Positions 35,525-45,971 of a DNA stretch of 64,000 nt are shown piece after piece (position 1 is the stretch's first letter; every line of letters begins with the position of its first letter). A model generated the notes under the pieces. It was not told the DNA's origin and made no database searches. It was given only the letters and a program-made list of their open reading frames with translations. A program made the position numbers and the translations under genes. This DNA is from Fasciola hepatica (taxonomy: Eukaryota; Platyhelminthes; Trematoda; Plagiorchiida; Fasciolidae), in NCBI GenBank assembly GCA_948099385.1, contig CANUEZ040000159.1, forward strand, positions 4,296,501 to 4,360,500. Direction: 5' to 3'.

Positions 35525-36339
35525 TCAACTGGACCCATTTTTTCTGAAAGGTTGCAAATGTACTTAGTTCCAGTTTCTATCTAGCGTGCACATAGGCGAA
35601 GAGGAGAAATTCACCAGTATTTTACTTGAACAGTTCAGGTGAGGCATACTAGCTGCGAGCACATTGTGAAACTATTATTATCTTTAAAGAAGAACATTTA
35701 TTTACATTTTATACAATATTGATTGTCACATATTTTGTGCACAGAAAAACTTTGAAATACTCTGATAGATGCCAGTATTCGATCAATCTCCGTGTTCATG
35801 TGTATTTCGATAATGTCCGCCGTACACTTGTTTTCGAAATTTATTCATAATCAGAAACCAGTTTTCATTTCTTTCGGAAGATTTGGTGCGTTAATTTTAT
35901 TTAATTCCACTGGTTCGTGACCTGTCAATTTTACGCGATATCTCATTAGGCGTTGCACCTGCGTTCAACTTCTGCGCTGAAGCTTGTAAACAAAATTAGT
36001 CTAACCAGTTGCTGCAATGGGTTACTGCTTGTGATGCTTAGACTTATTTCGTGCGGCGAAACACTTCACTCTGCGAAGCCTTCATCTTCATCGTGCGTCT
36101 GACTATATGCGCCGGTCTCCTGATGAATATGTCAATCTCAAGTTGTGCAGCGGGATTTGGAATTGATTCCTTATGGATTGTGCGATGATGACTACGGCAA
36201 AAACCTGTTTCACGTTCAGATAACACAGGAAGTTAGTATCCACAGGCACTGACAATAAGTTAAAGGTAGATAGGGTGAGAATCATGACCCCTTCCTGAAC
36301 CTTAGACAACCATTTTCGCGGAAGGATTTTGGCCGGCAG
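35525..36339 (+). other. Non-coding 3' part of the Gag-only BEL
   Basis: These 815 bp replace the integrase region. No H2C2, DDE or DUF5641 motif is readable in any frame. The end reads ggattttggccggcag directly before the 3' LTR; the complete BEL has ggattttgggggccgg at the same place, so this is the likely polypurine tract region. Confidence 0.7.
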
Positions 36340-36698
36340 TGTAACGAACGAATACTGAAAATCCTTCTAAATGCTCAACGTGCTTTGTGAATTTGACTAT
36401 ATTTAACATTATCTTGGAAAGCTCGCTCATACACCACACATTTTCACGTTTGTTTATCCATGTGAGACATTTGAATTTGGCCTTGAACCGTTTCTGACTG
36501 TCGTGCTTGAGCCACGGGGCTTTGGACCTTTGGGTTTTACTGTGAAGTCTATTTGGCCGCATACTTGAGGTTCGTATATATTTGTATCCTTTGTGCATTT
36601 CAATTTAGTACCGTAGAAACTACGAATCAATCTTGTTCTGGTTTTGGGATTCGTTTGAATTGGCTACGCGTTGCTCGATTTGCGAGATTTGACTTACA
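36340..36698 (+). repeat. 3' LTR of the Gag-only BEL
   Basis: It is 359 bp and shows no difference from the 5' LTR in my reading. It is followed by the ccagc duplication. Confidence 0.95.
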
Positions 36699-36703
36699 CC
36701 AGC
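36699..36703. repeat. Target site duplication, right copy (ccagc)
   Basis: This matches 32591-32595 and confirms both element ends. Confidence 0.95.
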
Positions 36704-39501
36704 CAAGTGGGCCTGCCTTCTAATGGATAAGGGAGATTTAGGTGGTTCACCACTTAAGTCTTGAGACTTGGTCGAATGGAGATGGGGGCCCCAGCGGAAC
36801 ACCCGTCCTGAGCTTTCCATAGTATCTTGCAAGTCTTGGCGACATCAAAACTTGTTGCTCGAATGCTCCGCGTACCTGATCGACCGCCTGAGATGCTGGC
36901 AGAATTTGATACTCAAGCTCCTCCAGTTGCCTGTCCGTTCCTTTAGAGTACGGAGATAGGCCTTCAGTCAGCCCACCTCCGCAGTCTGTCTTTGGGCTCC
37001 ACTTTTTATGCATCCGTCTACAGTGCGTTAAAGAGAATGGTCTCACCGTGGTTTGCAATAGACATTGGGCACTGAAGGGGTATTACCTCGCTTCACTGGG
37101 AAAGTAGCCTCGTGTGAACTTCTCAATGGGGTACCTAAACCCCTTTTAATGGAGAGTGAAAAAATTAGCGAAAGTCAGTACTAGTGAGAATTTGCACAAA
37201 ACGACTAGTGGAGGAGCTATGCCGTAAAAAAGGTACTGAAACAGTGGGACTCGGAAGAAAACACAGCCACTCCGCCGGTGTAACTCAGCGCAGCAATGAT
37301 CGCAATTTTTTCAGAATCCAATGAATTATTTGACCCGGTGTATCATACGCATTTGGAATGGGATATTCCAACTTATGGCCTTTTTGATATATTATGCCTA
37401 GCTAGACTCTTGCCCCCGAGCGGTCACGGTTTTCACTCCTAACCCTGTGATTAGCTCGGCGATTATGGGTACCGTATGGGCCCGTTACTGATCCCCATGT
37501 ATGGTCTTACTCTTACAACGATTTACGGCTGGACTTCTTTCTCTCTTCGCTAGCCACACAGAGCTGCTGCACATTTTGAGCAATAATTCAGTGGTTGATA
37601 TTATATCAAACGTATATTAGGGCTTACTGTTGCTCAGTTCGTGCTGTAGCCACTGGATAATGGTGTTATCGGCCGGAAAGTGCTGCATTCTCGCTTACAG
37701 CCGCCACTCCCCTCCCAAAATCATTTGGCACAGGCGGTCACATGAACCCAAGAAGTCATCAGTCCGTGAACTGGGCACGCGCTGTCTCTATCCATTCAGC
37801 TTCTTGCAGCACAGCGAAGCTTAGTTTTCTAGGTCCTGCTGGCAGATAGGACCAGCTCACTGAACATTCCGTTTGCAAAAAGTAAGCTCACACTTCATAC
37901 GACCCACCTCAGCAACTACTAGATTGCTGTGCAATAGCTGGCTTAACCGAGCACCAGTGAATGAAGATCTTTAATGAAAATGGTCGGCGCAACCTTACCA
38001 AACAAATTCGGATATTCGACTGATCTTATTCATAGAATATGCTGTAACCTGCTGCTCTAGGAACACCTTTTTCTCCGATAAATCAGGAACAACTTATCGC
38101 TTCCCCATTGGCCAATAAAAAGCAGGTTCTATAAGGCCACTCTAAGGCCACGTGATCTGTCACGATGAAGGATCTGGTCCCAACATGGAAGTCACTCAGT
38201 TATTTTGCCGTTCTCGAGGATAAGTCTACGGTCCAACTCATTTCACGTCAAACATTGATGAACAAAGAGTAGACCTTCATTGCATATTCGCTCAACAGGC
38301 CGCTTACCGAGACGTCGGGAAGAAGTAAGCAAATTCCTTGACTTGCCAGTTCTCGTGCACATCAATGATCCATAAGCTTGTGAGGAACCAGGGCTCGAAG
38401 TTAGCTTGGGTTGCTATGGAGCTGTTTCAAGGGGTATTGGTCAGAAGGGGCGTATTTGCAACATCATTTGCGGTAGATACTGCTAGTAGTTTCTTTCTCC
38501 TGTAGCACGAAGAATTCCATCCATCAACTACCTGACATTGCCTTCCCCCAGAATACTCTTCTATCAGGCCCCTTTCTGGTCTCCTGGCACCTCTGCCCCG
38601 AGTAAGCTAGCTGCATTTTGGCGTGGTAAAACCATCCTACTTCCTACAAGTCCCTTCATTCTGAGATTCCCTCCCATTACACCATACATCATTTTCACCA
38701 CTCATGCTGAACTTCTTTTTGAATACTGTCTCTCTTACTTTTCGCGTCATGTTCCACCGATATCGTCGAGGGGAACTTCCAAAGTTCCGTAACAGTTCGA
38801 CTGGCAGATGCACCGACGACTCTCAAATGCCGACAGAGACGTGAGTTAGTTCAGCTCAATCCCCTTTGGTCGTGCCGCCCGCAGTTAGACCAACCTTCCT
38901 TGTGCAAGCTTTCGCATCCTAAACTGTGCTCTTTCACCCAGATAACCCTCAGTCTAAATAAAGGCTATCCTGTTAAGAAGAGAGCGCCCTTCTTGCCCCT
39001 TTTCATTGCAGGCCAGTTTTTTAGTGTTGAATGTAGAAGGATCTGAAACAGATTTTCAGCCAGCTTAAGTCATTCAAACTCCCTACAACGGTTCCAGTAA
39101 ACCGTAAATAAATGTCTCACCAGGAGATTTCTCATGGAGCTGAGCAAAAATGCCGTACCCATGGACGCCGCTTTTGAAAATCGCCTCCAGTTCAAGTCTT
39201 GCCCATGCTGATAGCTCGGATCATGTTCTATCTGATATAAAACCTGCTTTACTTTCGTTTTTTGGGCTCTAAGTGCAGCCCCGTTTCTGCCCGAACTGCC
39301 TCCAGTGATGAACTTGAACCCCATCGAAAGACCACAGGCTTCGGACTACCCGCTTAGTGCTCCTGGCTCCACGGATATGACGGGGGTTTCTTGGCGCATT
39401 TGGGAACACTTCCGATGGCCGTTGCTTACTACCACAGAGTTGACCATTAGCGGGACAAAATGAACAAGAAAAGCAGATCGATTTGCGTAAAAAGTGAGAG
39501 A
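36704..39501. other. No gene recognised
   Basis: A minus frame of 103 aa (36747-37058) is the longest near the insertion site, has no known motif, and may belong to the same unidentified sequence as the minus frames left of the Gag-only BEL (31.9-32.3 kb). A pyrimidine-rich patch lies at 38540-38780. No RNA gene is seen. Confidence 0.4.
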
Positions 39502-39506
39502 CCTAC
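39502..39506. repeat. Target site duplication, left copy (cctac)
   Basis: cctac precedes the 5' LTR and recurs at 45967-45971. Confidence 0.95.
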
Positions 39507-39932
39507 TGTAAAGGAGTTCAGGAAACCCCATTCCATGCATTAGCATCCATGTTACAAACGACATTAATCATTCGTATGAACTATATTTGCTGGAATTCCG
39601 ATTGTTTGTTTTATTTCTCTAAGCCTTTGTTACAAACCGGACTCCTGCCGTTGCCTCGAGCGAGAGTCGCTCAGTTTGAACTTCGTTGTGACTGTATTTG
39701 GTAATTTTATCTTCTGTATCTAACCTTTGGCTGTAACCCAGCTGCAGTTGTTGATTTGTTTTCCAATTTGGAGCGAAAGAGCCCAGAAGGAACACTATTG
39801 AGGTTTGATTATTGTAAAATTAATTAATTTGTTGTATATAGTACCGTAGCTATTTGGAATCGACTTTGTTTTGAATTGTGTCGAAATTGGTTGCTACGCG
39901 TCGCTCGAACGTTCCGGTGGCTGGACTTTACA
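39507..39932 (+). repeat. 5' LTR of the complete BEL
   Basis: It starts TGTAAAGG and ends GACTTTACA. A TATA-like tgtatata (39833-39840) precedes the shared box TAGTACCGTAG (39839-39849), and GCTACGCGTCGCTCGAA follows (39893-39909). The sequence right after the LTR is GTACTCAA, also found after the LTR of the Gag-only BEL. No tRNA match starting with TGG is evident there, so the primer site is unresolved. Confidence 0.97.
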
Positions 39933-39962
39933 GTACTCAATATCCTTGGCAATTGCTGAGAC

Positions 39963-42900
39963 ATGAAATTACGCAGCAAATCGGCAAACTGTTCCGAATC
40001 AAAGGACAATACCCCGCAGGTGAACCAAACCCTTTTGCCCGTAGGTGTTGGTCATGTTTCTTGCTCAGGCTCTAGTATATCAGGTTGTTCTAGGGTTAGC
40101 TCGGTTTCCCATAGAGCTAGAGCTGATCTGTTGTTAGCCGAGTTGAAGGAGAAGCAGGTTGTAGAACAGTTAGAGTTAGATAAGCAACGTAAGCTGCTCC
40201 AGGTGAGGAATGAGACGGAAATGGCGAAACTGCGTTTGGCACTCGCTGAGGAAGAAGAAAATCTAGTCAACGGAGATGAAGTCAAGGGTGGAGTAATGGT
40301 CAGTGAACATCTTTCTCGTTACTTAGGTGATTGCCACGTGCAGAACGACGCACCACAAAAAACAAGCTTGGTTCCAATGGTGAAACCTGCAGCGGATTAT
40401 CGTTTGGACTTGCCTAGGGTGGAACTGGAGTCATTCGCGGGCTGCTCGTCAACGTACTGGAGGTTTGTGAAACAGTTCGAATATTACGTCGAAGGTAGAG
40501 TTCGAGACAATGGACAGCGCCTACTTTATTTGATGCATTACTGCAAGGGACAAGCAAGGGATGCGATTGCCAAATGTGTTATGTTGCCTCCAACACTGGC
40601 ATACAATAGGGCTAGGGAAATCCTAAAGGATCTGTATGGACAAGATCATGTAGTGGCTCGTTCACTGATTGACGGCTTGCTGCAAGGTTTAAAGCCTCTG
40701 GCAGAAGATTCGGATGCCCTGACCAAATTGTCGTTAAAAATGCTGAACTGCGAAGTTGCCCTCACGCAGATGAATTGCATGTCAGACCTCAACTCATTGC
40801 AGACTATGGAACGTATCACTCGAGTGCTACCAACGCGTCTCCAGGATTTGTGGGCTAGGACCGTTGATGATATTTTGGGAAGAGGAGTCGAACCGAGGTT
40901 CCAAGATCTGCAGCACCTAGTGTCCCGTGAGGCACGGATTGCTCGAAGTAGGTTTGGCAAACTTGCCGCCAATAGCAAGGCTCAGGGGTATTCGCGGTCA
41001 TCCAGTTGGAGGAATTATGCACAAAACCCGCGTCCAGAAGCGACACGGTTCACGCCAAATCAGGGTAGTACTTTGTTGGTCGCAGCTAACAGGTGCTCGG
41101 TATGTAATGAAATGCACACACTTGAGGAATGTCAGCGATTCCTGTCTCGTGATATACCCGGTCGTTGGGCATTGATCAAAGAAATCAAGGCTTGTTTTTC
41201 GTGTCTCAAGTGTGGACATCTGTCCAGCAACTGTTCTGTTTCAAAACCATGTTCAACATCAGGTTGTTTGAAACGGCACCACCCTCTACTGCATGTTGCA
41301 CAGAAGCAAGGTGCCGATCAAGTCACGCAAGATACAACACAAGGGCCGCAGCTGGATAAGCTGGGTACGGACAGTGCGAAAGGGCATGGACAGTGGACCA
41401 ATAATTGTGCGGCTACTCTTAGGCCAGAATGTCGGGTCAGTTTAGGTGTGCTACCAGTGCGAGTAGACGGACCGGGGGGCTCCGTGGAGACCTACGCTCT
41501 GCTGGACAGCGGGTCTGATGTGACTCTAATACAAAAGGACATTATGGAGCTGGTGGGCCTGAAGGCATCCCCGACCTCACTTTCGATTTCGACCGTAAAT
41601 GGGACTACCACTTGGAATTCGGGAATAACGGAGCTGCGACTGAACTCATTGTCAGAGAATGATTTCGTGAATGTAGAGAGAGCATTTTGTGTTGATAGGT
41701 TACCAATCCAAGCAGTGCAGTACTGCACAGATGCGGACATTTTATCCTGGCCTCACCTACATTGCGTCCAAAGACGGAATCTGGAAGATTCGAGAGTGCG
41801 AATCCTGATAGGTGCCGACGTCCCAGAAGCACATTGGGCATTAGAGCAAAGATGCGGCAAAAGAAAACAACCCTATGCTGTGCGGACGATTTTAGGATGG
41901 ATTGTTCTTGGTCCGATAAACCAGGAACCACACTTTGCGAGAACAGTAAACTACATTGAGAGGGGAATCGATCCCTTAGCAGAACAGATCGATCGACTAT
42001 ACAACGCCGAATTCTGCGATGGGTGTGCGTCAGAAAACTCTCCTTCATTAGAGGACAAACAGGCCGTCGATATGGTTTCCAATGCCATAACCTGGTTGAA
42101 CGGACACTATGAAGTTGCACTCCCGTGGAGGAATCCCGAAGTGAGACTTCCAAATAACTATATTGTGGCCAAAGAGAGATTGAACGGCCTGAGGAAAAGG
42201 TTTGCGCGTGACCCTGAATTCTTTGAAAAATACTCTACAATAATAGAGGGTTATGTGCGCAAGGGCCACGCCCAGTTAGTTCCCGATGTACAGCTAAAAA
42301 TGGGTTTTGAGCCAAAGTGGTACTTACCACATCACGCAGTTACAAACCCTAAAAAGCCTAGCAAGTTGAGGGTGGTGTTTGACTGCGCGGCTGCATTCCA
42401 GGGACGCTCCTTGAATGATTACTTGCTACAGGGACCGGATACGACAGCAAGCTTAGTTGGAGTGTTGCTTCGTTTCCGAAAGGAATCTGTCGCGTTGGCT
42501 GCGGATATTGAAGAAATGTTCATGCAGGTTCGAGTGCCAACGAGAGACAAAGGAGCACTGAGGTTCCTGTGGTGGGAAAATGGTCGACTAGGTGGTAATC
42601 CTGTTGAATATCAGATGAATGCCCACCCTTTTGGTGCCACTTCCTCCCCATTTTGTGCAAATTTCGCGTTACGTCGCACGGCAAACGATTGGGGAGGACA
42701 GTATGAGGATTACGTCTCCACGGCAGTGTATAACAACTTCTATGTAGACGACTGTCTTGTTTCTTTGCCCACACCGGAGAATGCGAGAGTTTTCGCTATC
42801 CAGATGAGTGAGTTACTATCACGAGGCGGATTCCGGCTTCATAAGTGGGTGTGTAATCGTAAGGAGGCGCTGGATATTTTACCAAAATCTGAGCTCGCCC

Positions 42901-45449
42901 ATCCCACTTTGGAAATAGATGATTGCGCGCCTGTGCCGGAGAGGACGTTGGGGTTAGAATGGAACGCAATAGAAGACACGTTTCAGTTTTCATTCTCAAT
43001 ACGCGAAAAACCTCAAACAAGGCGTGGCTTGTTGTCTATAGTATCATCCGTGTTCGACCCGCTAGGGTTGGTTTCACCTTTCATTCTGCCAGGCAAGGTG
43101 TTATTGCAATCACTGTGTCGCTTGAAGCTTGGTTGGGACGATCCAATTGGAGAAGGACCCCTACGATGCTGGAATGAGTGGTTAAGAAGTATGGAACAAC
43201 TTTGCGCATTCAAAATTCAGCGTCCCATTATTAGAGGTAACTCGCTGAACGAAGGTGTGCAGCTTCATGTATTTTGTGACGCTTCTGAAGTTGGCTATGG
43301 GGTGGTGGCGTATTCCAGAATGGTTTCAAGGGACATAGCCCCCTACTGTGCCCTATTGTTCTCTAAGTCAAGGGTAGCTCCTCTGAAGACCATAACGATC
43401 CCGCGCTTGGAGTTAGCCGCAGCAAGACTGGCCGTTAGAGTTTCTCGGATGCTCATGGAAGAAACTGGAATCAAGTTTGGTAAGGCCTACTACTGGACGG
43501 ACTCTGCTATAGTTTTGCATTACATAAACAACACTAAAACGAGATTTAGTACGCACGTTGCGAACCGTTTGGCTGAAATCCATCAGTGGTCGGAACCCTG
43601 GCAGTGGCGGCATGTCAGATCGGAGGCTAACCCCGCAGACTTGGCATCAAGAGGCACAACATCACCGAGTGATATCAGCTGCTGGTTCGAAGGTCCTAAA
43701 TTCCTGATGGGCGATGAAACCTCATGGCCGACCTGGCCTACGGTTGATGCAGCACCACCAAACGTTGAGTTGAAGCAGCTTTCGAGTACAGTTCTCACAG
43801 TGTTGCGGGATACATGGTCGGACGCACTTCTAGCTAGGCACTCCAGTTGGTTTCACTTGCTGAAGTCGGTAGCGTGGTTAACCCGTTTTAAGATGTACGT
43901 TGCAGTCATGAGAGGCGGGCGCACGGATCTAGGATTGACAACTGGGCCGTTGAAGTTACACGACATTGCTAAAGCGGAGGAAAGTGTTATTATGATTGTA
44001 CAAGCTAAGGTCTATGGCGAAGAGTTAAAATGGCTACGAGACAGGAGCAATAACCTATGCACTAACAAATCTCCGATGAACAGGACTCTATTAAAACTCG
44101 ATCCAATTTTATTAAATGGAATTATTTGTGTTGGAGGACGACTGAACTACTCCAGTCAGCTTCGGGGTGTGAAACATCCGGTGATACTACCCAAGACTCA
44201 CCCGATTACAGACTCGATAATCCGATGGTACCACGCGATGGAAGGACACGCAGGACCTTCTCAGTTACTCGCGGAACTTCGCAAAACATTTTGGATTGTA
44301 CAGGGGGGAGCTGCCGTCAAGCGAGTACTTGGAGGATGTTGGAAATGCCGGAAGCATTTGGCGGTTGTGGGCAAACAGATGATGGCTCCTCTACCAGCCA
44401 TTAGAGTCCAACAAGGTTGGTTTCCGTTCAAGTACGTCGGAATAGATTACTTCGGCCCATTTGCGGTTAAACATGGGCGCAGCATGGAGAAACGATATGG
44501 ATGCATCTTCACCTGTCTCCAGATGCGTGCGGTACATATTGAAGTTTCTTATTCTCTAAGCACGGATTCATTCATCATGACATTACTGCGTTTCATGTCG
44601 AGGAGAGGAGCACCGTCCGAGATTTTTAGTGATAACGGTACAAACTTTGTTGGGGCTCAAAGGGAATTGAAGAACCTAATGGAAAACTGGTCTAGTGATA
44701 AGATTGCCGATAGATTGTTGCAACGGGGCGTGCAGTGGCACTTCAATCCTCCACATGCTAGTCACCGTGGTAGCATATGGGAGATCATGGTGCGCTCGGT
44801 TAGAAGAGTACTTCTTTCAGTTTGTGACGAGCAGCCGATGACTGACGAAATACTGTTGACATTCCTCACGGAAAGTGAGCGGATAGTAAACGGACGACCG
44901 CTAGTGCCTTTGACCTCGGACTGTCGTGATCTGCCAGTACTCACGCCCAATAACCTGCTTATCCTGAGGGCGAACCCACGAGATATTCCGACGGATTCGT
45001 TGCGCGATAGAATGGTTCGTCAGTGGAGGCAGACAAACTACCTAGCGTCTGTGTTTTGGAAGAGATGGATCAGGGAATATCTTCCACTATTACAACAGCG
45101 GCAGAAGTGGATAACTCGAGAACGCAATTTTAGATCGGGTGATGTAGTGCTCCTAGTTTCGGAGGTTTTGCCGCGTGGCCGGTGGCCGATAGGAGTAATC
45201 GAAAACATCTCAGTTTCGGACAATGGCTTGGTACGAACGGCAACAGTGCGAACTAATGAAGGATTAGTGCTCCGTGACATTAGAAAGATTTGTCTTATTG
45301 AGGGCGAACCGGACACTGGTGGTGTAAGTTCAGAGGCCAACTTTCCTCAAGTGGGAGGCGGGTCTTCGGATCTGCCGAACCGGGAGGGACCACTGAGAGT
45401 TGATCCACTTGTCCGACTGGGAGCTGCTATTGACGGTGACCAGTTTTAG
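39963..45449 (+). CDS. BEL/Pao Gag-Pol polyprotein, 1828 aa
   Basis: This is one intact frame starting at the first ATG, 31 bp after the LTR. Domains in order: coiled coil (about 50-105), DUF1759 Gag (146-330; LDLPRVELESFAG), zinc region (377-445; CSVCNEMHTLEEC, CFSCLKCGHLSSNC), aspartic protease (D515 in LLDSGSD; IGADVPEAHW near 613), reverse transcriptase (D848 in ALAADIEEMF; Y927-V-D-D930), Pao peptidase/connection region, RNase H (D1106, E1150, D1180, D1226), integrase zinc domain (H1424, H1429, C1459, C1462), integrase core (D1495 in GIDYFGP, D1557 in FSDNGTNF, E1607 in SIWEIMV) and a DUF5641-type C-terminus (EYLPLLQQRQKW, PRGRWPIGVI). Length fits BEL/Pao polyproteins. It encodes particle, protease, cDNA synthesis and integration functions. 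No stop or shift is seen. Confidence 0.97.
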   Translation: MKLRSKSANCSESKDNTPQVNQTLLPVGVGHVSCSGSSISGCSRVSSVSHRARADLLLAELKEKQVVEQLELDKQRKLLQVRNETEMAKLRLALAEEEENLVNGDEVKGGVMVSEHLSRYLGDCHVQNDAPQKTSLVPMVKPAADYRLDLPRVELESFAGCSSTYWRFVKQFEYYVEGRVRDNGQRLLYLMHYCKGQARDAIAKCVMLPPTLAYNRAREILKDLYGQDHVVARSLIDGLLQGLKPLAEDSDALTKLSLKMLNCEVALTQMNCMSDLNSLQTMERITRVLPTRLQDLWARTVDDILGRGVEPRFQDLQHLVSREARIARSRFGKLAANSKAQGYSRSSSWRNYAQNPRPEATRFTPNQGSTLLVAANRCSVCNEMHTLEECQRFLSRDIPGRWALIKEIKACFSCLKCGHLSSNCSVSKPCSTSGCLKRHHPLLHVAQKQGADQVTQDTTQGPQLDKLGTDSAKGHGQWTNNCAATLRPECRVSLGVLPVRVDGPGGSVETYALLDSGSDVTLIQKDIMELVGLKASPTSLSISTVNGTTTWNSGITELRLNSLSENDFVNVERAFCVDRLPIQAVQYCTDADILSWPHLHCVQRRNLEDSRVRILIGADVPEAHWALEQRCGKRKQPYAVRTILGWIVLGPINQEPHFARTVNYIERGIDPLAEQIDRLYNAEFCDGCASENSPSLEDKQAVDMVSNAITWLNGHYEVALPWRNPEVRLPNNYIVAKERLNGLRKRFARDPEFFEKYSTIIEGYVRKGHAQLVPDVQLKMGFEPKWYLPHHAVTNPKKPSKLRVVFDCAAAFQGRSLNDYLLQGPDTTASLVGVLLRFRKESVALAADIEEMFMQVRVPTRDKGALRFLWWENGRLGGNPVEYQMNAHPFGATSSPFCANFALRRTANDWGGQYEDYVSTAVYNNFYVDDCLVSLPTPENARVFAIQMSELLSRGGFRLHKWVCNRKEALDILPKSELAHPTLEIDDCAPVPERTLGLEWNAIEDTFQFSFSIREKPQTRRGLLSIVSSVFDPLGLVSPFILPGKVLLQSLCRLKLGWDDPIGEGPLRCWNEWLRSMEQLCAFKIQRPIIRGNSLNEGVQLHVFCDASEVGYGVVAYSRMVSRDIAPYCALLFSKSRVAPLKTITIPRLELAAARLAVRVSRMLMEETGIKFGKAYYWTDSAIVLHYINNTKTRFSTHVANRLAEIHQWSEPWQWRHVRSEANPADLASRGTTSPSDISCWFEGPKFLMGDETSWPTWPTVDAAPPNVELKQLSSTVLTVLRDTWSDALLARHSSWFHLLKSVAWLTRFKMYVAVMRGGRTDLGLTTGPLKLHDIAKAEESVIMIVQAKVYGEELKWLRDRSNNLCTNKSPMNRTLLKLDPILLNGIICVGGRLNYSSQLRGVKHPVILPKTHPITDSIIRWYHAMEGHAGPSQLLAELRKTFWIVQGGAAVKRVLGGCWKCRKHLAVVGKQMMAPLPAIRVQQGWFPFKYVGIDYFGPFAVKHGRSMEKRYGCIFTCLQMRAVHIEVSYSLSTDSFIMTLLRFMSRRGAPSEIFSDNGTNFVGAQRELKNLMENWSSDKIADRLLQRGVQWHFNPPHASHRGSIWEIMVRSVRRVLLSVCDEQPMTDEILLTFLTESERIVNGRPLVPLTSDCRDLPVLTPNNLLILRANPRDIPTDSLRDRMVRQWRQTNYLASVFWKRWIREYLPLLQQRQKWITRERNFRSGDVVLLVSEVLPRGRWPIGVIENISVSDNGLVRTATVRTNEGLVLRDIRKICLIEGEPDTGGVSSEANFPQVGGGSSDLPNREGPLRVDPLVRLGAAIDGDQF

Positions 45450-45520
45450 GTATTGGGGAACCGTAGGGCGAGCCGATGCATGAGGCCGACCACACCTAGC
45501 GGTGCACGGGAAAAAATCCG

Positions 45521-45540
45521 GGTCGGATTTTGGGGGCCGG
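45521..45540 (+). other. Candidate polypurine tract region
   Basis: ggtcggattttgggggccgg abuts the 3' LTR. The G-rich end and its match to the same position in the Gag-only BEL support a role in plus-strand priming. It is not a pure purine run, so the exact primer is unclear. Confidence 0.5.
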
Positions 45541-45966
45541 TGTAAAGGAGTTCAGTAAACCCCATTCCATGCATTAGCATCCATGTTACAAACGACATTA
45601 ATCATTCGTATGAACTATATTTGCTGGAATTCCGATTGTTTGTTTTATTTCTCTAAGCCTTTGTTACAAACCGGACTCCTGCCGTTGCCTCGAGCGAGAG
45701 TCGCTCAGTTTGAACTTCGTTGTGACTGTATTTGGTAATTTTATCTTCTGTATCTAACCTTTGGCTGTAACCCAGCTGCAGTTGTTGATTTGTTTTCCAA
45801 TTTGGAGCGAAAGAGCCCAGAAGGAACACTATTGAGGTTTGATTATTGTAAAATTAATTAATTTGTTGTATATAGTACCGTAGCTATTTGGAATCGACTT
45901 TGTTTTGAATTGTGTCGAAATTGGTTGCTACGCGTCGCTCGAACGTTCCGGTGGCTGGACTTTACA
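45541..45966 (+). repeat. 3' LTR of the complete BEL
   Basis: It is 426 bp, with one substitution relative to the 5' LTR in my base-by-base reading. The cctac duplication follows at 45967-45971. Confidence 0.97.
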
Positions 45967-45971
45967 CCTAC
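45967..45971. repeat. Target site duplication, right copy (cctac)
   Basis: This matches 39502-39506. Confidence 0.95.

Larger units (their letters stand above)
32596..36698 (+). mobile_element. Young non-autonomous BEL/Pao element (Gag-protease only)
   Basis: This 4103-bp element is bounded by 359-bp LTRs that look identical base for base and by a ccagc duplication. It encodes Gag and an aspartic protease, short in-frame remnants of RT and RNase H, and no integrase. Identical LTRs imply recent transposition, yet the coding capacity for reverse transcription and integration is missing, so enzymes must have come from another BEL. LTRs and Gag are clearly different from those of the complete BEL 2.8 kb downstream, so that copy is a relative, not its direct parent. 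Confidence 0.93.
39507..45966 (+). mobile_element. Complete, very young BEL/Pao retrotransposon
   Basis: The element is 6460 bp, with 426-bp LTRs that differ at one base (39522 g, 45556 t), a cctac duplication, one uninterrupted Gag-Pol ORF and a plausible polypurine tract. All catalytic residues checked are present. It is structurally autonomous and may be active. TG...CA ends and a 5-bp duplication are typical of BEL/Pao. Confidence 0.97.
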
